From NCBI GenBank assembly GCA_025351355.1, contig JANXWC010000056.1:1-64000 (forward strand): a DNA stretch of 64,000 nt. Direction: 5' to 3'. Position 1 is the stretch's first letter. Every line of letters starts with the position of its first letter. The stretch comes from Hyphomicrobiaceae bacterium (GTDB lineage: Bacteria > Pseudomonadota > Alphaproteobacteria > Rhizobiales > Hyphomicrobiaceae). Of the stretch, positions 47,967 through 57,292 are shown piece after piece. The translations under genes and the position numbers were made by a program. A model generated the notes under the pieces. It saw nothing but the letters and a program-made list of their open reading frames with translations. It had not been told where the DNA came from and did not search any database.

Positions 47967-48719
47967 CTTTGTTGCAACGCCGCGCGTTTCGCCTGCCGTC
48001 GCGCCCGCGCCCTCATGAACCGCCGGCGCCCGCGCGCGAGCAACCTGTCCCCAAGTCCCTTCTGTGAGCGAAGCAGGGCGCGCAACTCGCGCAGGCAACG
48101 TTTAAATCCCTTCACCCGCGAGCCGGAACGTGGGGCTCGTCCCGGACTGCAGATCATCGCGGTCCACTTCAACGCCTCAAGCTTCAAACGCAGATCGGCA
48201 CGCCGTTTCGTCGACACCGATCGTTTGATCGCGCCGGTATGAATAGTCGGGGAGCAGAGCGCGGCCGAAGCCACATGTTCTGCGAACCCGCCACGCGGGG
48301 CGGGTGGTGCTCGCCTCGAATTGCGAGCGTGTTGCGGCTGCTGCCGCGCTCTGCGCTGTGTTTGTTTTGCTCTCGAAGTCATATGATCGGGTTTGCAACC
48401 GCGCTGCTCTTTCAGCGGCGTGACTTCGACGAGGCGTACCTGAAGAAAGAGCCGTCTCTCCATGGGTGATACGCACTGCACAACACCAAGTCAGCAGTTC
48501 CAGACGGTTCTAGACCCGCCCCGATCCAACAAGGTGAGATGAGAGTGCGGGACTATTTGAGGTTTTTCAACCTCAACGTGAAGTTGGAGTTAATTTGCGG
48601 GGGCGCGGAGTTCGCAGAGTAGCGATACTGTTGCTACAGAATGAGCGCGCAACCTGCGGAATTGCGCGATGGTGCATTCGCTGCGGGTCGCATAAAGTAA
48701 CGACTGGGAGGCGGTCGTT
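47967..48719. other. Interval with no supported gene upstream of hicA
   Basis: This stretch of about 750 bases has overlapping long open frames on both strands, for example 48382-47963 (minus, very Arg-rich) and 48239-48469 (plus). None has a ribosome site or a family I recognise, and their composition is that of GC-rich non-coding DNA. The part from 48480 on holds the hicAB control region, including the inverted repeat at 48557-48576. Confidence 0.4.
48557..48576. promoter_or_regulatory. Inverted repeat upstream of hicAB
   Basis: TTGAGGTT (48557-48564) and AACCTCAA (48569-48576) are a perfect 8-bp inverted repeat with a 4-nt centre, 143 bases before the hicA start. HicB-type antitoxins often autoregulate by binding such repeats, so it is a candidate operator; a transcription-end hairpin is the alternative. 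Confidence 0.35.
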
Positions 48720-48914
48720 GTGAAGGTGCGGGACGTCATCGACCTGTTGCAGCAAGACGGATGGTTTCTGAAGGAGACACGCGGCAGTCACCGGCAATTC
48801 AAGCATTTGCACAAGTCGGGACGGGTTACGGTCGCTGGAAAGCCATCCGACGATGTTGCACCGGGAACGCTCAACAGCATTTTGAAACAGGCCGGCCTCA
48901 AAGGAAGCACATGA
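48720..48914 (+). CDS. hicA: HicA-family mRNA interferase toxin
   Basis: The 64-residue protein has the HicA double-stranded-RNA-binding-like fold and in studied systems cleaves mRNA independently of or at the ribosome. The catalytic histidine is in the conserved GSHRQFKH segment (His24), and the protein ends with the typical GTLNSILKQAGL. It starts with GTG at 48720; GGGAGG eight bases upstream makes this choice firm. It overlaps hicB by four bases. Confidence 0.93.
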   Translation: MKVRDVIDLLQQDGWFLKETRGSHRQFKHLHKSGRVTVAGKPSDDVAPGTLNSILKQAGLKGST

Positions 48915-49120
48915 TGCGATATGCAGTCGTGATCGAGAAGGCAGCATCCAATTATTCGGGTTACGTGCCGGATCTGCCGGGCTGCGTGGCGACAGGTGCA
49001 ACCGTCGAAGCCGTTGAATGCGAACTCCGCGACGCGATCCGATTCCATGTCGAGGGCCTGAAGGCAGACGGGTTGCCAGTTCCTGAAGCGACCACGGTCG
49101 TGGAGTTCGTCGAGGCGTGA
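48911..49120 (+). CDS. hicB: HicB-family antitoxin
   Basis: The 69-residue protein has the partial RNase H-like HicB fold: MRYAVVIEKAASNYSGYVPD then LPGCVATGATVEAVECELRD. It should neutralise HicA. It lacks a C-terminal DNA-binding domain (RHH or HTH), so transcriptional autoregulation by this protein alone is doubtful. ATG 48911 overlaps the hicA stop as ATGA. A longer frame open from 48761 reads through hicA in another frame and is not the real start. Confidence 0.92.
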   Translation: MMRYAVVIEKAASNYSGYVPDLPGCVATGATVEAVECELRDAIRFHVEGLKADGLPVPEATTVVEFVEA

Positions 49121-49216
49121 TCCCCACACGCCAACCACGGTCATCCCCGGACTCAAGACCCAGGATAACAACCGGGTGAGGCGGCCGGCAGTGAAGATGC
49201 GAGGCACCTAGCACAA

Positions 49217-49255
49217 CGTATTGCACCGCCTTCGCCCGAGGCCCGATGCAATACG
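49217..49255. repeat. Inverted repeat after hicAB
   Basis: CGTATTGCA (49217-49225) and TGCAATACG (49247-49255) form a 9-bp stem around a 21-nt loop. It lies about 100 bases past hicB with no T-run; it may end the transcript or be a fragment of a repeat. Confidence 0.4.
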
Positions 49256-49352
49256 GCTTCGCCGATTGCAACCTAAGCCCAATGATCGATTTTGCCGCTG
49301 ACGTTAAGTCCGGCGAGAAAAACGTCCGACCTGTCGCTTTGTAGTTTCGTCC

Positions 49353-49492
49353 TGGCCGCGCAAGCGGCCACCCAAGCGAGTTGATTTTGGTCGAGGTGGA
49401 AAAATCAAACGAGCTCAAATCAAAAGGCTCAGAAAATATCCTTACAGACGCTGTGCACAGGCTGCTTGCTTGGGTGACCGCCTGCGCGGCCA
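49353..49492. repeat. 140-bp element with 25-bp inverted-repeat ends
   Basis: The arms 49353-49377 and 49468-49492 are complementary at 23 of 25 positions (TGGCCGCGCAAGCGGCCAC... against its partner). Inside lies a nested 8-bp pair TTGATTTT (49381-49388) with AAAATCAA (49401-49408). No target-site duplication is obvious and there is no transposase. It could be a MITE-like remnant or a structured RNA. The rest of 49121-49744 holds no gene I can support. Confidence 0.5.
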
Positions 49493-49744
49493 TGACGAAT
49501 GCGGGAGCTTTGCAGAGAAAGCCGACAGCGGCGGTGTCTCTGAAGCATGCCCTAGTCAGCTACTTGCCGCGGTCGCAACACCGCAGCGAGCGGACACTGT
49601 CAGAGCTCATCCGTTGATTGGAGGGCGGCACCGCGTCCGTCGTTGCCACTAATTTGGAGAGGTCACGAACTCGCTATTTTACCCGTCGCGTGCAGTGCGA
49701 TAGGGTGCACCGTCAAGGCTCGTTCGCTAATGGGAGACGACACA

Positions 49745-50230
49745 ATGACCGCCCTGCTCAACCGCCGTTATGTCCTGGCCGCTGGCAGCTCGATGGCAGC
49801 AACTGCCGTTTCCGGCCTCCTCGTGCCTGCCCAAGCACAAGGCCTCGCACCCACCCGCTCGATGTCGGGCGGCGCCAACAACTATCGTAAAGGCGCGCCG
49901 ATCGTCGAACGGATCGGCCGTGGCGGGTTCTGGATGTCGGGTACCGTGCGTCGCGCAGGCGATGGGGCTCCACTTGCGGGGCAGCGTATCCAGGTCTGGG
50001 CACACACGACCGAAGGCTATGAGGATAATGTGAAGAGCCATGGGGCCACTCTCACGGACGCGAATGGGGTGTTCCGCCTCGAGATGCCGCAGATCGTTCC
50101 CGCCTTTGGCCAACCGCATGGTCACCTCGCGTATGACACTGGTGACTACAAAACCGTCTTTCTTCGCCCCGTGATGCCAAGCGCAAAGGTCACCAGTCTT
50201 GAGGCCCATTTCGTCCTTGAGCAGGTTTAA
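49745..50230 (+). CDS. Tat-exported protein with an intradiol-dioxygenase-like beta-sandwich
   Basis: The 161-residue precursor starts MTALLNRRYVLAAGSSMAAT, a twin-arginine signal with cleavage expected after PAQAQ. The mature part has GTVRRAGDGAPLAGQRIQVW and GATLTDANGVFRLEMPQ, the pattern of the transthyretin/carboxypeptidase-regulatory or intradiol-dioxygenase-like fold, and a PHGHL segment resembling the PHIHF metal motif of intradiol enzymes. The tyrosine ligands cannot be confirmed. GGGAG eight bases before ATG 49745 supports the start. It is 25 bases before the ferric-reductase-like membrane gene, so the two likely act together in the periplasm and membrane. Confidence 0.65.
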   Translation: MTALLNRRYVLAAGSSMAATAVSGLLVPAQAQGLAPTRSMSGGANNYRKGAPIVERIGRGGFWMSGTVRRAGDGAPLAGQRIQVWAHTTEGYEDNVKSHGATLTDANGVFRLEMPQIVPAFGQPHGHLAYDTGDYKTVFLRPVMPSAKVTSLEAHFVLEQV

Positions 50231-50255
50231 CGCGTCCAGCTCAAAGGAAATGTGA

Positions 50256-50864
50256 TTGGTTCGGTTCATCCTGATTTGGGCCGCTGTTGCAGTAGCCATT
50301 GCCGCGCCGATTGCCGCTGCTGCGATGAGCCCGCAGCTCGAATGGCGCCATCCGGTCTACATCGCGGCTGGATTTGCGGGGATCATCGCACTGGGGCTCT
50401 TGCTCGTTCAGCCCTTGCTGATCGGTGGATATCTGCCGGGACTGTCAGCTCATGGCCGTCGACGCGCGCATCGTTGGATCGGAGGCATGCTGGTCGGGGC
50501 AGTGCTGATCCACGTTGGAGGCCTTTCGATTACCAGCCTTCCGGACGTCATTGACGCTCTGTTGTTCACATCACCGACGCCGTTCTCGGTTTGGGGCGTG
50601 ATCGCCATGTGGGCAATTTTTGCAGCCGCGCTATTGGCTGCATTCCGTCGCCGGTTGCGTTTGCGACCACGGACGTGGCGCATCGGTCATACGATCCTTG
50701 CGGTGATCATCGTCGTGGGCACTATAGCCCACGCCATACTGATCGAGGGGACGATGGAGACGATTTCGAAGGTGGCCCTTTGCGCTCTGGCGCTCGCGGC
50801 AACCATGAAAGTCGTCGTCGATCTCCGGGTTTGGTCGAACAAGCGGCGCCGCGCAGAGGAATGA
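50256..50864 (+). CDS. Ferric-reductase-like transmembrane protein (TTG start)
   Basis: The 202-residue protein has about five or six spans in the pattern of the ferric-reductase-like transmembrane domain (as in MsrQ/YedZ and NOX cores). Paired histidines that could hold b-type haems are in GRRRAHRWIGG, VLIHVGG, WRIGHTILA and GTIAHAIL. There is no flavin or NAD domain. The start is TTG 50256, preceded by AAAGGA seven bases earlier; no ATG is better placed. It is probably coupled with the upstream Tat-exported protein as a membrane electron carrier. Confidence 0.75.
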   Translation: MVRFILIWAAVAVAIAAPIAAAAMSPQLEWRHPVYIAAGFAGIIALGLLLVQPLLIGGYLPGLSAHGRRRAHRWIGGMLVGAVLIHVGGLSITSLPDVIDALLFTSPTPFSVWGVIAMWAIFAAALLAAFRRRLRLRPRTWRIGHTILAVIIVVGTIAHAILIEGTMETISKVALCALALAATMKVVVDLRVWSNKRRRAEE

Positions 50865-51250
50865 CTGCGCTGCGCAGATTTGGAGCATTTTGAACGCCAC
50901 TCGATGGCGTCGACGGGGCTATGCAGAGGAAGCGGAAGTCGTCGCCTTTGCTCGACAGGCTGAAGCTGGCACGGATGTCGTGTCCGCTGTACCTCCGTCA
51001 GTGACGGACCAGATGGAGGCGCATAACTTCGATCACGCTCATTTCTTGCAGTGGGTGTTAGCGCAGGTAGTAGGCGTTGATTTGATCTTCTTGGAGCGGT
51101 GTCCCAGATGTTTGCGAGAGCATCAAGTTTATGACGCCAATCATACGAGCAAAGATGGCCGTTTATCATCGACAAGAAGCGGCCACGTCAGTTGCTGCGA
51201 GCGTCGTCCGCTCCTTTATAATTCCGCAAATACTGACGCTTGCCGCGCAC
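50865..51250. other. Interval with no supported gene between the ferric-reductase-like gene and rpoD
   Basis: Open frames on both strands lack ribosome sites and recognisable motifs. A short perfect palindrome CCGTCA-G-TGACGG lies at 50995-51007. Nothing else stands out before the rpoD terminator. Confidence 0.45.
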
Positions 51251-51256
51251 AAAAAA

Positions 51257-51279
51257 GCCCGCCAATCGGCGGGCTTTTT
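51257..51279. terminator. Bidirectional intrinsic terminator
   Basis: GCCCGCC (51257-51263) pairs with GGCGGGC (51268-51274) around AATC. Six A precede it and five T follow it, so it has the stem plus T-run form on both strands. It terminates rpoD (minus), 14 bases past its stop, and any plus-strand transcript coming from 50864. Confidence 0.85.
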
Positions 51280-51293
51280 CGTTCTTGATGAAT

Positions 51294-53366
51294 TCAATTA
51301 TCCAGAAAACTCCTGAGCTTCCTTGACCGTGACGGGTGCTTCAGTTTCCTGAGCGCCTTCGCTTCGATCTGGCGGATGCGTTCGCGCGTCACGCTGAACT
51401 GCTGCCCGACTTCTTCCAGCGTATGATCGGTGTTCATACCGATACCGAAGCGCATGCGGAGGACGCGTTCCTCGCGCGGGGTGAGCGACGCCAGCACGCG
51501 CGTGGTGGTCTCGCGCAGGTTGGACTGAATGGCCGCTTCGATCGGCAGCAGCGCATTCTTGTCTTCGATGAAGTCACCCAGGTGCGAATCTTCCTCGTCG
51601 CCGATCGGCGTTTCGAGGCTGATCGGTTCCTTGGCGATCTTCAACACCTTGCGCACTTTTTCGAGCGGCATCGCCAGTTTTTCGGCCAGTTCTTCCGGTG
51701 TCGGCTCGCGGCCGATCTCGTGCAGCATCTGCCGCGAGGTGCGCACGATCTTGTTGATCGTCTCGATCATGTGCACGGGGATGCGGATGGTGCGCGCCTG
51801 ATCGGCAATCGAACGCGTGATCGCCTGCCGGATCCACCACGTCGCGTAGGTCGAGAATTTGTAGCCGCGGCGGTATTCGAACTTATCGACCGCCTTCATC
51901 AGACCGATGTTGCCTTCCTGGATGAGATCGAGGAACTGCAGGCCGCGATTGGTGTACTTTTTCGCAATAGAGATGACCAGGCGGAGGTTGGCCTCGACCA
52001 TTTCCTTCTTGGCCTGCCGCGCTTCGCGCTCGCCCTTCTGCACATGCTTGACGATGCGCCGGAACTCAGGGATCTCGAGGCCCGTTTCGGTGGCCAGCGT
52101 GTGGATCTCGCCACGCAGCCGCTCGATGTCGGACCTCTCCTGCTTGATGAAGCTGGCCCAACCCTTGCGGCCGCTCTTTTCCATGCGCTCGACCCAGGTC
52201 TGGTCGAGTTCGTTGCCGAAATATTCGTCGATGAAGTCGGAGCGCGCGACGCCGTAGCTGTCGGCTGTCCGCATCAGCCGACCTTCAAGCTGCACGAGGC
52301 GTTTGTTGATCGCGTACAGCTGCTCGACGAGGCTTTCGATACGCGCATTGTTCAGTGACAGCGATTTCACATCGACGATGATCTCGTCGCGGATTTTCTC
52401 GTAGCCCTTCTGCTGTTGCCGCGAGACCTGCTCGCTGGCCACCTGCATTTCGACGCGCTTGTCCTGCATCTTGCGCAGCTTTTTGTAGGTCTGCGCGATG
52501 TTGTCGAAGGTTTCCAGCACCTTCGGCTTGAGTTCCGCTTCCATCGCCGCCAACGACATGGCGTTTTCGTAATCGTCCTCGTCGTCGGCATCGCCGGCCG
52601 GCAGCGGCTCACCGTCCGGGCCCAGTTCGATTGGCTTCTGCGGCGGCGGCTGAACCGGTTGGCCGAACTGCCGATGATGGCTGCCGGGCGCACCCGGGCT
52701 GCCCGGTTCATGCACCTGGATCGGCGCGTTCTTGGCTTCCGGGCCTTCGTAGGTCGCTTCGAGATCGATGATGTCGCGCAGGAGGATCTTGGCCTCCATC
52801 AACTCGTCGCGCCAGATGATGATAGCCTGGAATGTCAGCGGACTTTCGCACAAGCCGGCGATCATTGCTTCACGACCGGCTTCGATGCGCTTGGCGATGG
52901 CGATTTCGCCCTCGCGGCTCAGCAACTCGACCGAGCCCATGTCGCGCAGATACATGCGCACCGGATCGTCGGTGCGATCGCCCGGTTCAGAGCGCGTTTC
53001 CGACTTTGCCGGCAGACTCTGCGCCGTGACGGCGCGCTCTTCTTCCTCGGCCGGCTCATCGACCTCGGCAGGCGCGGCGCTTTCCTCGGCATCCTCGTTA
53101 TCGACGACCGTTATGCCCATGTCCGACAGCATCGACATGACGTCTTCGATCTGCTCGGAAGAGGTCTGCTCTTGCGGCAGCACGGCATTCAGCGCGTCAA
53201 ACGTCACATAGCCGCGCACTTTGGCGGCTTTGATCAGCTTCTTGACGGCGGCGTCAGAAAGATCAAGAAGAGGGGAATCCTTCTCCGCCGCCTCCGCATC
53301 CTTGCCGGGCTGCTCATCGTCTTTTGGATTGACCTTTGTCGCTGATTTTGCCGCCGCTTTCGCCAT
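51294..53366 (-). CDS. rpoD: Primary RNA polymerase sigma factor (RpoD)
   Basis: The 690-residue housekeeping sigma factor has region 1.1 at the N-terminus, a long non-conserved acidic insert (including [15 protein letters not shown]) between regions 1.2 and 2, and then the core. Region 2 reads [20 protein letters not shown] then [20 protein letters not shown] and [13 protein letters not shown]. Region 4 carries [23 protein letters not shown] 53366 starts [11 protein letters not shown], with GGAG ten bases upstream. It follows dnaG on the same strand by 506 bases, an order common in proteobacteria. Confidence 0.97.
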   Translation of the reverse strand: MAKAAAKSATKVNPKDDEQPGKDAEAAEKDSPLLDLSDAAVKKLIKAAKVRGYVTFDALNAVLPQEQTSSEQIEDVMSMLSDMGITVVDNEDAEESAAPAEVDEPAEEEERAVTAQSLPAKSETRSEPGDRTDDPVRMYLRDMGSVELLSREGEIAIAKRIEAGREAMIAGLCESPLTFQAIIIWRDELMEAKILLRDIIDLEATYEGPEAKNAPIQVHEPGSPGAPGSHHRQFGQPVQPPPQKPIELGPDGEPLPAGDADDEDDYENAMSLAAMEAELKPKVLETFDNIAQTYKKLRKMQDKRVEMQVASEQVSRQQQKGYEKIRDEIIVDVKSLSLNNARIESLVEQLYAINKRLVQLEGRLMRTADSYGVARSDFIDEYFGNELDQTWVERMEKSGRKGWASFIKQERSDIERLRGEIHTLATETGLEIPEFRRIVKHVQKGEREARQAKKEMVEANLRLVISIAKKYTNRGLQFLDLIQEGNIGLMKAVDKFEYRRGYKFSTYATWWIRQAITRSIADQARTIRIPVHMIETINKIVRTSRQMLHEIGREPTPEELAEKLAMPLEKVRKVLKIAKEPISLETPIGDEEDSHLGDFIEDKNALLPIEAAIQSNLRETTTRVLASLTPREERVLRMRFGIGMNTDHTLEEVGQQFSVTRERIRQIEAKALRKLKHPSRSRKLRSFLDN

Positions 53367-53872
53367 GCCTTGCGTGCTCCGTTCCGTCAGTCGCGGCAAG
53401 TCCCGCGTGTCTCGTTTGCTGGCGATAATCGCGTCAAATCTGCGCGGAAATCATCAGCCCAGCTGCCTGTATTCGATGCGCCAGCGAACCAAACAATACT
53501 GGTATTCAATGGACTTATCGATCCAATGAACCTGCGGCATCATTTGTTCCAGATGTTTGGCTGCATTCAGTTTTGTTGTGTCGCCAAGTCCGTAACCTGA
53601 AGTTCGTCAGCTCATTGGCCCGTCGCTTAGTTAGTACGTTGATTCGCTGCCACATGCGTGCTGAAAGCCAAACACACAATCAAAGCCGACGTCATCCAAG
53701 ACGACGCCGCCTCGGCAATAGAAAACTCATCTACTAATCGCACTAGTCTGGCCGTCGTTTCCGAATAAAGGCGCCCGTAGGCGCCCTCAATGCGATTGAA
53801 GTCCGATCAATGCTACATAATAGCATTGCGATACAACATAATTTTTTGCATGAGCAGCGCACGCAGCTCCCA
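53367..53872. other. Interval between dnaG and rpoD
   Basis: No gene is supported. A palindrome GGCGCC-CGTA-GGCGCC at 53770-53785 is followed on the minus strand by TTTATTC and may end the dnaG transcript. The remaining bases are the likely leader and promoter zone of rpoD; I see no convincing -35/-10 pair. Confidence 0.5.
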
Positions 53873-55798
53873 CTAGGCTATATCCATATCTAACCGCTGA
53901 GATTGAAGCGACCTCAACTCGGCAATTCGGCCTGCATTTTCTTCTGACTGATCCGCATCCCAGGCCCGCTCTGCGGCCTCCAGAGCCCGCTGAAAATCGA
54001 CCTGCCGTCGATGCAATATGACGGCGTGGCTCCAACCGGCCTCAACAGAACTCGCTTCCGAGCCCGTTGCCGCAAATTTGTCACCAGTGTGCGTTACGGC
54101 CCGACTGACTTGCGCTGCCACGACATCTAGCCCTAGCACCCTCAGATGGGTTTGCAGCTGGCTGGAGTCAAGGGGTTGCTCACCCGAATTACTGTGCGCT
54201 GCCGCGATATCGAGCAAGGCCGTCTTCAAGGTAGCCAAAGCCCGGTGCGTGAAGTCCAATTGCGCAATATCTTCGCAACGGCGCTCGATCAACCAGGGAT
54301 GGTTGAGGAGCGTTAACATCAACACCGCCTCACGTTGCGGGAATCCAGTTGTGGGACCTGAGCCCAGCTGGCTTTCACGTAGGCTTTGGCTCGCCGGCAG
54401 TCGAACGGCAGGCGCATAACCAGACACGCCGCCCGGCACGTATCGACGAGTTCCCGCCTTGTTTGGCACCCTATAGTTGCTTGTGCGGTCGGCCGGACGC
54501 CGCTGCGAGCCCCAGGCCCTGAACAAGCGATCACGAATTTCCTTCTGATACTGGCCACGCACATTGGCGTTTTCGATTCGCGCAATCAGCGTATTGAGTT
54601 GCAGTTCCAGCTGTGCCCGACGCTCTGGAGTCGACCAGTCGCCGGAGGCCCACTCCCGGTCCCACAGGACATCGACGAGCGAGCGTGTGCGCGCCAGGCA
54701 GGCTTCCATCGCCGCCGGCCCGCTTTGCCGAATGACGTCGTCCGGATCCAGGCCATCAGGCAGAAACGCAAAGCGCACGCTGGTGCCGGGCTTCAAATAG
54801 GGCATCACGGTCTCGATTGCCCGGAATGCGGCCTTCTGACCGGCGCTATCGCCGTCAAAACAAAGAATGGGCTCATCCGCCATGCGCCACAAGAGGCGCA
54901 CTTGATCATCGGTAAGAGCCGTGCCGAGCGGCGCCACCGCTTCGCCGAATCCACCTTCAGTCAGCGCGACAACATCCATGTAACCTTCGACGACGATGAT
55001 CCGAGACTTTATGTGCGCCACCGGTCGCGCCCGTGCGGCATTGAACAGTACGGCGCCCTTGTGAAAAAGCGGTGTCTCCGGCGAATTGAGATATTTGGCC
55101 GGTACGTCGGCTTCGAGCGCTCGCCCACCAAAAGCAATGATCCGCCCTCGCATATCTGCAATGGGGAACATTACGCGCGCGCGAAACCGGTCATAGGGGA
55201 CGGGAATATCGTCGCCGCCGATCAGCATCCCCGACGCCACCATCTCGTCGGGGCGAAAACCGAGACCTATCAGATGCTGTTTGAGCGCCAACCGACTGGC
55301 GGGAGCATAGCCGAGGCCGAAGGTGTCGATCGTGGCGTGGCTGAGGCCGCGCTTCTCTTCTATGTAGCGGCGGGCTACGGCGCCTGCCGAACTGCGCAAC
55401 TGAGTGACAAAAAAATCTTGCGCGGCAGATAGGATGGCATAGAGGCGCGAACGCGCATCTTCTTCTACTTGTATCTTCTGCGCGAGTTCCGGCGTTCGCG
55501 GCTCGAATTTGGGCATGGGAACGCCGGCTTCCGCCGCCAGGCGTTCAACCGCCTCAGGAAAGCTCAACCCTTCCGTTTTCATCACGAACGTAAAGATATC
55601 GCCATGCTCGCTCGAAGCAAAGCAATGGTAGAACCCCTTCTGATCATTGACAAAGAACGACGGTGATTTCTCTGTTTTGAAGGGTGAAAGGCCACGATAT
55701 TCGCGACCGGACTTCTTTAAAGCGACCTTTCGGGACACGACCTGGCTCACCGGCAGGCGAGCACGGATGTCGTCCAGCAATGACGGCGGAAATTTCAT
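53873..55798 (-). CDS. dnaG: DNA primase
   Basis: DnaG (641 residues) makes RNA primers for replication. The Toprim core is present: VVEGYMDVVALTEGGFGEAV and CFDGDSAGQKAAFRA. The C-terminal helicase-interacting domain is divergent. In the N-terminal zinc domain the expected CPFHxEK...YHCFGC pattern reads GLSPFKTEKSPSFF and YHCFASSEHG: three of the four zinc ligands are replaced (Ser, Lys, Ser), leaving one Cys. Similar losses are known in this bacterial group, so it is not a sign of decay. A perfect DnaA box lies 101 bases upstream of the start. Confidence 0.96.
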   Translation of the reverse strand: MKFPPSLLDDIRARLPVSQVVSRKVALKKSGREYRGLSPFKTEKSPSFFVNDQKGFYHCFASSEHGDIFTFVMKTEGLSFPEAVERLAAEAGVPMPKFEPRTPELAQKIQVEEDARSRLYAILSAAQDFFVTQLRSSAGAVARRYIEEKRGLSHATIDTFGLGYAPASRLALKQHLIGLGFRPDEMVASGMLIGGDDIPVPYDRFRARVMFPIADMRGRIIAFGGRALEADVPAKYLNSPETPLFHKGAVLFNAARARPVAHIKSRIIVVEGYMDVVALTEGGFGEAVAPLGTALTDDQVRLLWRMADEPILCFDGDSAGQKAAFRAIETVMPYLKPGTSVRFAFLPDGLDPDDVIRQSGPAAMEACLARTRSLVDVLWDREWASGDWSTPERRAQLELQLNTLIARIENANVRGQYQKEIRDRLFRAWGSQRRPADRTSNYRVPNKAGTRRYVPGGVSGYAPAVRLPASQSLRESQLGSGPTTGFPQREAVLMLTLLNHPWLIERRCEDIAQLDFTHRALATLKTALLDIAAAHSNSGEQPLDSSQLQTHLRVLGLDVVAAQVSRAVTHTGDKFAATGSEASSVEAGWSHAVILHRRQVDFQRALEAAERAWDADQSEENAGRIAELRSLQSQRLDMDIA

Positions 55799-55898
55799 GG
55801 CGTATGGCGCAACCGGTCGAAAGTCTATCAGTCACCGATCATACGTGATTCTCACATCACCGCCCTATCTCCATACAACAATCAAGCAGTTGTCCGAG

Positions 55899-55907
55899 TT
55901 ATCCACA
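55899..55907 (+). promoter_or_regulatory. DnaA box upstream of dnaG
   Basis: TTATCCACA matches the E. coli DnaA-box consensus at all nine positions. It lies in the 139-base gap between the membrane-protein gene and dnaG. A single box does not make an origin, but DnaA control of primase is plausible. Confidence 0.55.
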
Positions 55908-55937
55908 GGGCGCATTTTTTGGCGCGCGCCAACGAAG

Positions 55938-56609
55938 TCAAACTGCAGCGTCCAGGATTTTGTCGTTAGCTTGACCCACATCACCTTCCGCTATCGCGGC
56001 GCGCCGGCACGTCAGCAGATAACCCGACAGCGTCAGCAATGCGGCTGCCGTGCAGATGATCAAATTGAACGCCACCCACCGGTTTGCCCCGCCCATGCTC
56101 AACTCTGGTTGACGACGCAGAGCAATTAGCGCCCCCAACATCAGACCGCCGAGTGCCAGTTGGCTCATCGGCAAGAGCTCGGCCAGATTGAGACCCAACG
56201 GATCGGGCGCGTCGCTTGCCGCCTCGCGATCCATGATCCAGGCCATGAAAAAGCAGACCCCGCACGCCAAGAACATGCAGACGACAACAGGCATCCAGTA
56301 CGGCCAATCCAACAGGAAGGCATAAGCGACATTTGCCGAAATGGCACTCCAGGCCCACAACACGCCAAGGTAGCGAGCGCCGCTGGCAGCAAGCGCTTTT
56401 TCAGATCCACCAGCTACGTCAGTCGCGCGATGGTCGCTGACGGCCGCCGCGACGATGCCAAAACTGACCAGCGCGGTGGCGCCGAGATGAGACGTTTGCG
56501 CGTCCATCGCGACCGCCAAACAGATCGCAGCAATACTACCTGCCAACGAAATTACCCAAATTACCATCGAAATCATAACGCGCCCCACCTCGACCCACTT
56601 CGCCCACAT
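55938..56609 (-). CDS. Hypothetical multi-span membrane protein
   Basis: From ATG 56609 the protein has 223 residues and five to six hydrophobic segments: VMISMVIWVISLAGSIAAIC, ATALVSFGIVAAAVS, the MPVVVCMFLACGVCFFMAWI pair, a segment near MSQLALGGLMLGALIAL, and one near FNLIICTAAALLTLSGYLL. I recognise no family. The frame stays open to 56741, but the added N-terminus is polar and lacks a ribosome site. It stands ahead of dnaG on the same strand. Confidence 0.6.
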   Translation of the reverse strand: MWAKWVEVGRVMISMVIWVISLAGSIAAICLAVAMDAQTSHLGATALVSFGIVAAAVSDHRATDVAGGSEKALAASGARYLGVLWAWSAISANVAYAFLLDWPYWMPVVVCMFLACGVCFFMAWIMDREAASDAPDPLGLNLAELLPMSQLALGGLMLGALIALRRQPELSMGGANRWVAFNLIICTAAALLTLSGYLLTCRRAAIAEGDVGQANDKILDAAV

Positions 56610-56857
56610 TCCACTCGAATTCTTTAGAGGGCGTGAATTAGAGGGAGGGAACTGCCAAGCGACAGGAAAAACGTAACTTAATGCTTGACAGAACGTTGAC
56701 CGCTGGCGCGCGTCAAGGCTATACGACGCCATCTTTCTCATCGACCCAGGTCGGTCGGAATGTTCGCGCTCGCCTCAGGCGCGGGCATCATCCTTAATAT
56801 GCATCACAGCTACCTGCTTTCACCAATCAACCCCGCAACAGGACTTAGGAGAACACC

Positions 56858-57124
56858 ATGGCCAACACATCATCGGCCAAAAAAGCCGCGCGCCAGATGG
56901 TCCGCCGCACTGAGATCAACAAGTCACGCCGCTCACGCTTGAAAACTTCCGTCCGCAAGGTCGAAGAAGCCATCGCTGCCGGCTCGAAATCCGACGCCCT
57001 GGCCGCACTGAAAGCAGCGGAACCTGTGCTGATCAGCACCGCGCAAAAGGGTGTGCTTCACAAAAAGACGGCATCTCGCAAAGTTTCGCGTCTGACTGCA
57101 CGTGTAAATGCACTGCTTGGATAA
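56858..57124 (+). CDS. rpsT: Ribosomal protein S20
   Basis: S20 (88 residues) is an early 30S-assembly protein. It begins [20 protein letters not shown] and ends [19 protein letters not shown], as in the family. TTAGGAG lies seven bases before the ATG. The placement just upstream of dnaA is typical of alphaproteobacteria. Confidence 0.97.
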   Translation: MANTSSAKKAARQMVRRTEINKSRRSRLKTSVRKVEEAIAAGSKSDALAALKAAEPVLISTAQKGVLHKKTASRKVSRLTARVNALLG

Positions 57125-57268
57125 CGACTACTGCACCTTCGTGTTGTTCGACGCCGGGATTGGTTCGCTGTTGCACAATAGCACCGCCCGGCGTTGCTGC
57201 ATTTGCTCTCAGCAGTCAGGCCCATTCGCCGCTTTGTCAAAAAACGACTGAGATTCAATCCTTATCAC

Positions 57269-57292
57269 GGGCACCGAGCCTCCGCGGTGCCC
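57269..57292 (+). terminator. Hairpin after rpsT
   Basis: GGGCACCG (57269-57276) and CGGTGCCC (57285-57292) form a perfect 8-bp stem with an 8-nt loop, 145 bases past the rpsT stop. There is no T-run, so its role as terminator is tentative. Confidence 0.4.

Noticed and set aside
47963-48481. 172-residue Arg-rich ORF on the minus strand
   Set aside because: No ribosome site or family resemblance; composition is that of GC-rich non-coding DNA and a competing plus-strand frame overlaps it.
50890-51288. 132-residue ORF before the rpoD terminator
   Set aside because: It reads into the terminator hairpin, lacks a ribosome site and resembles no family.
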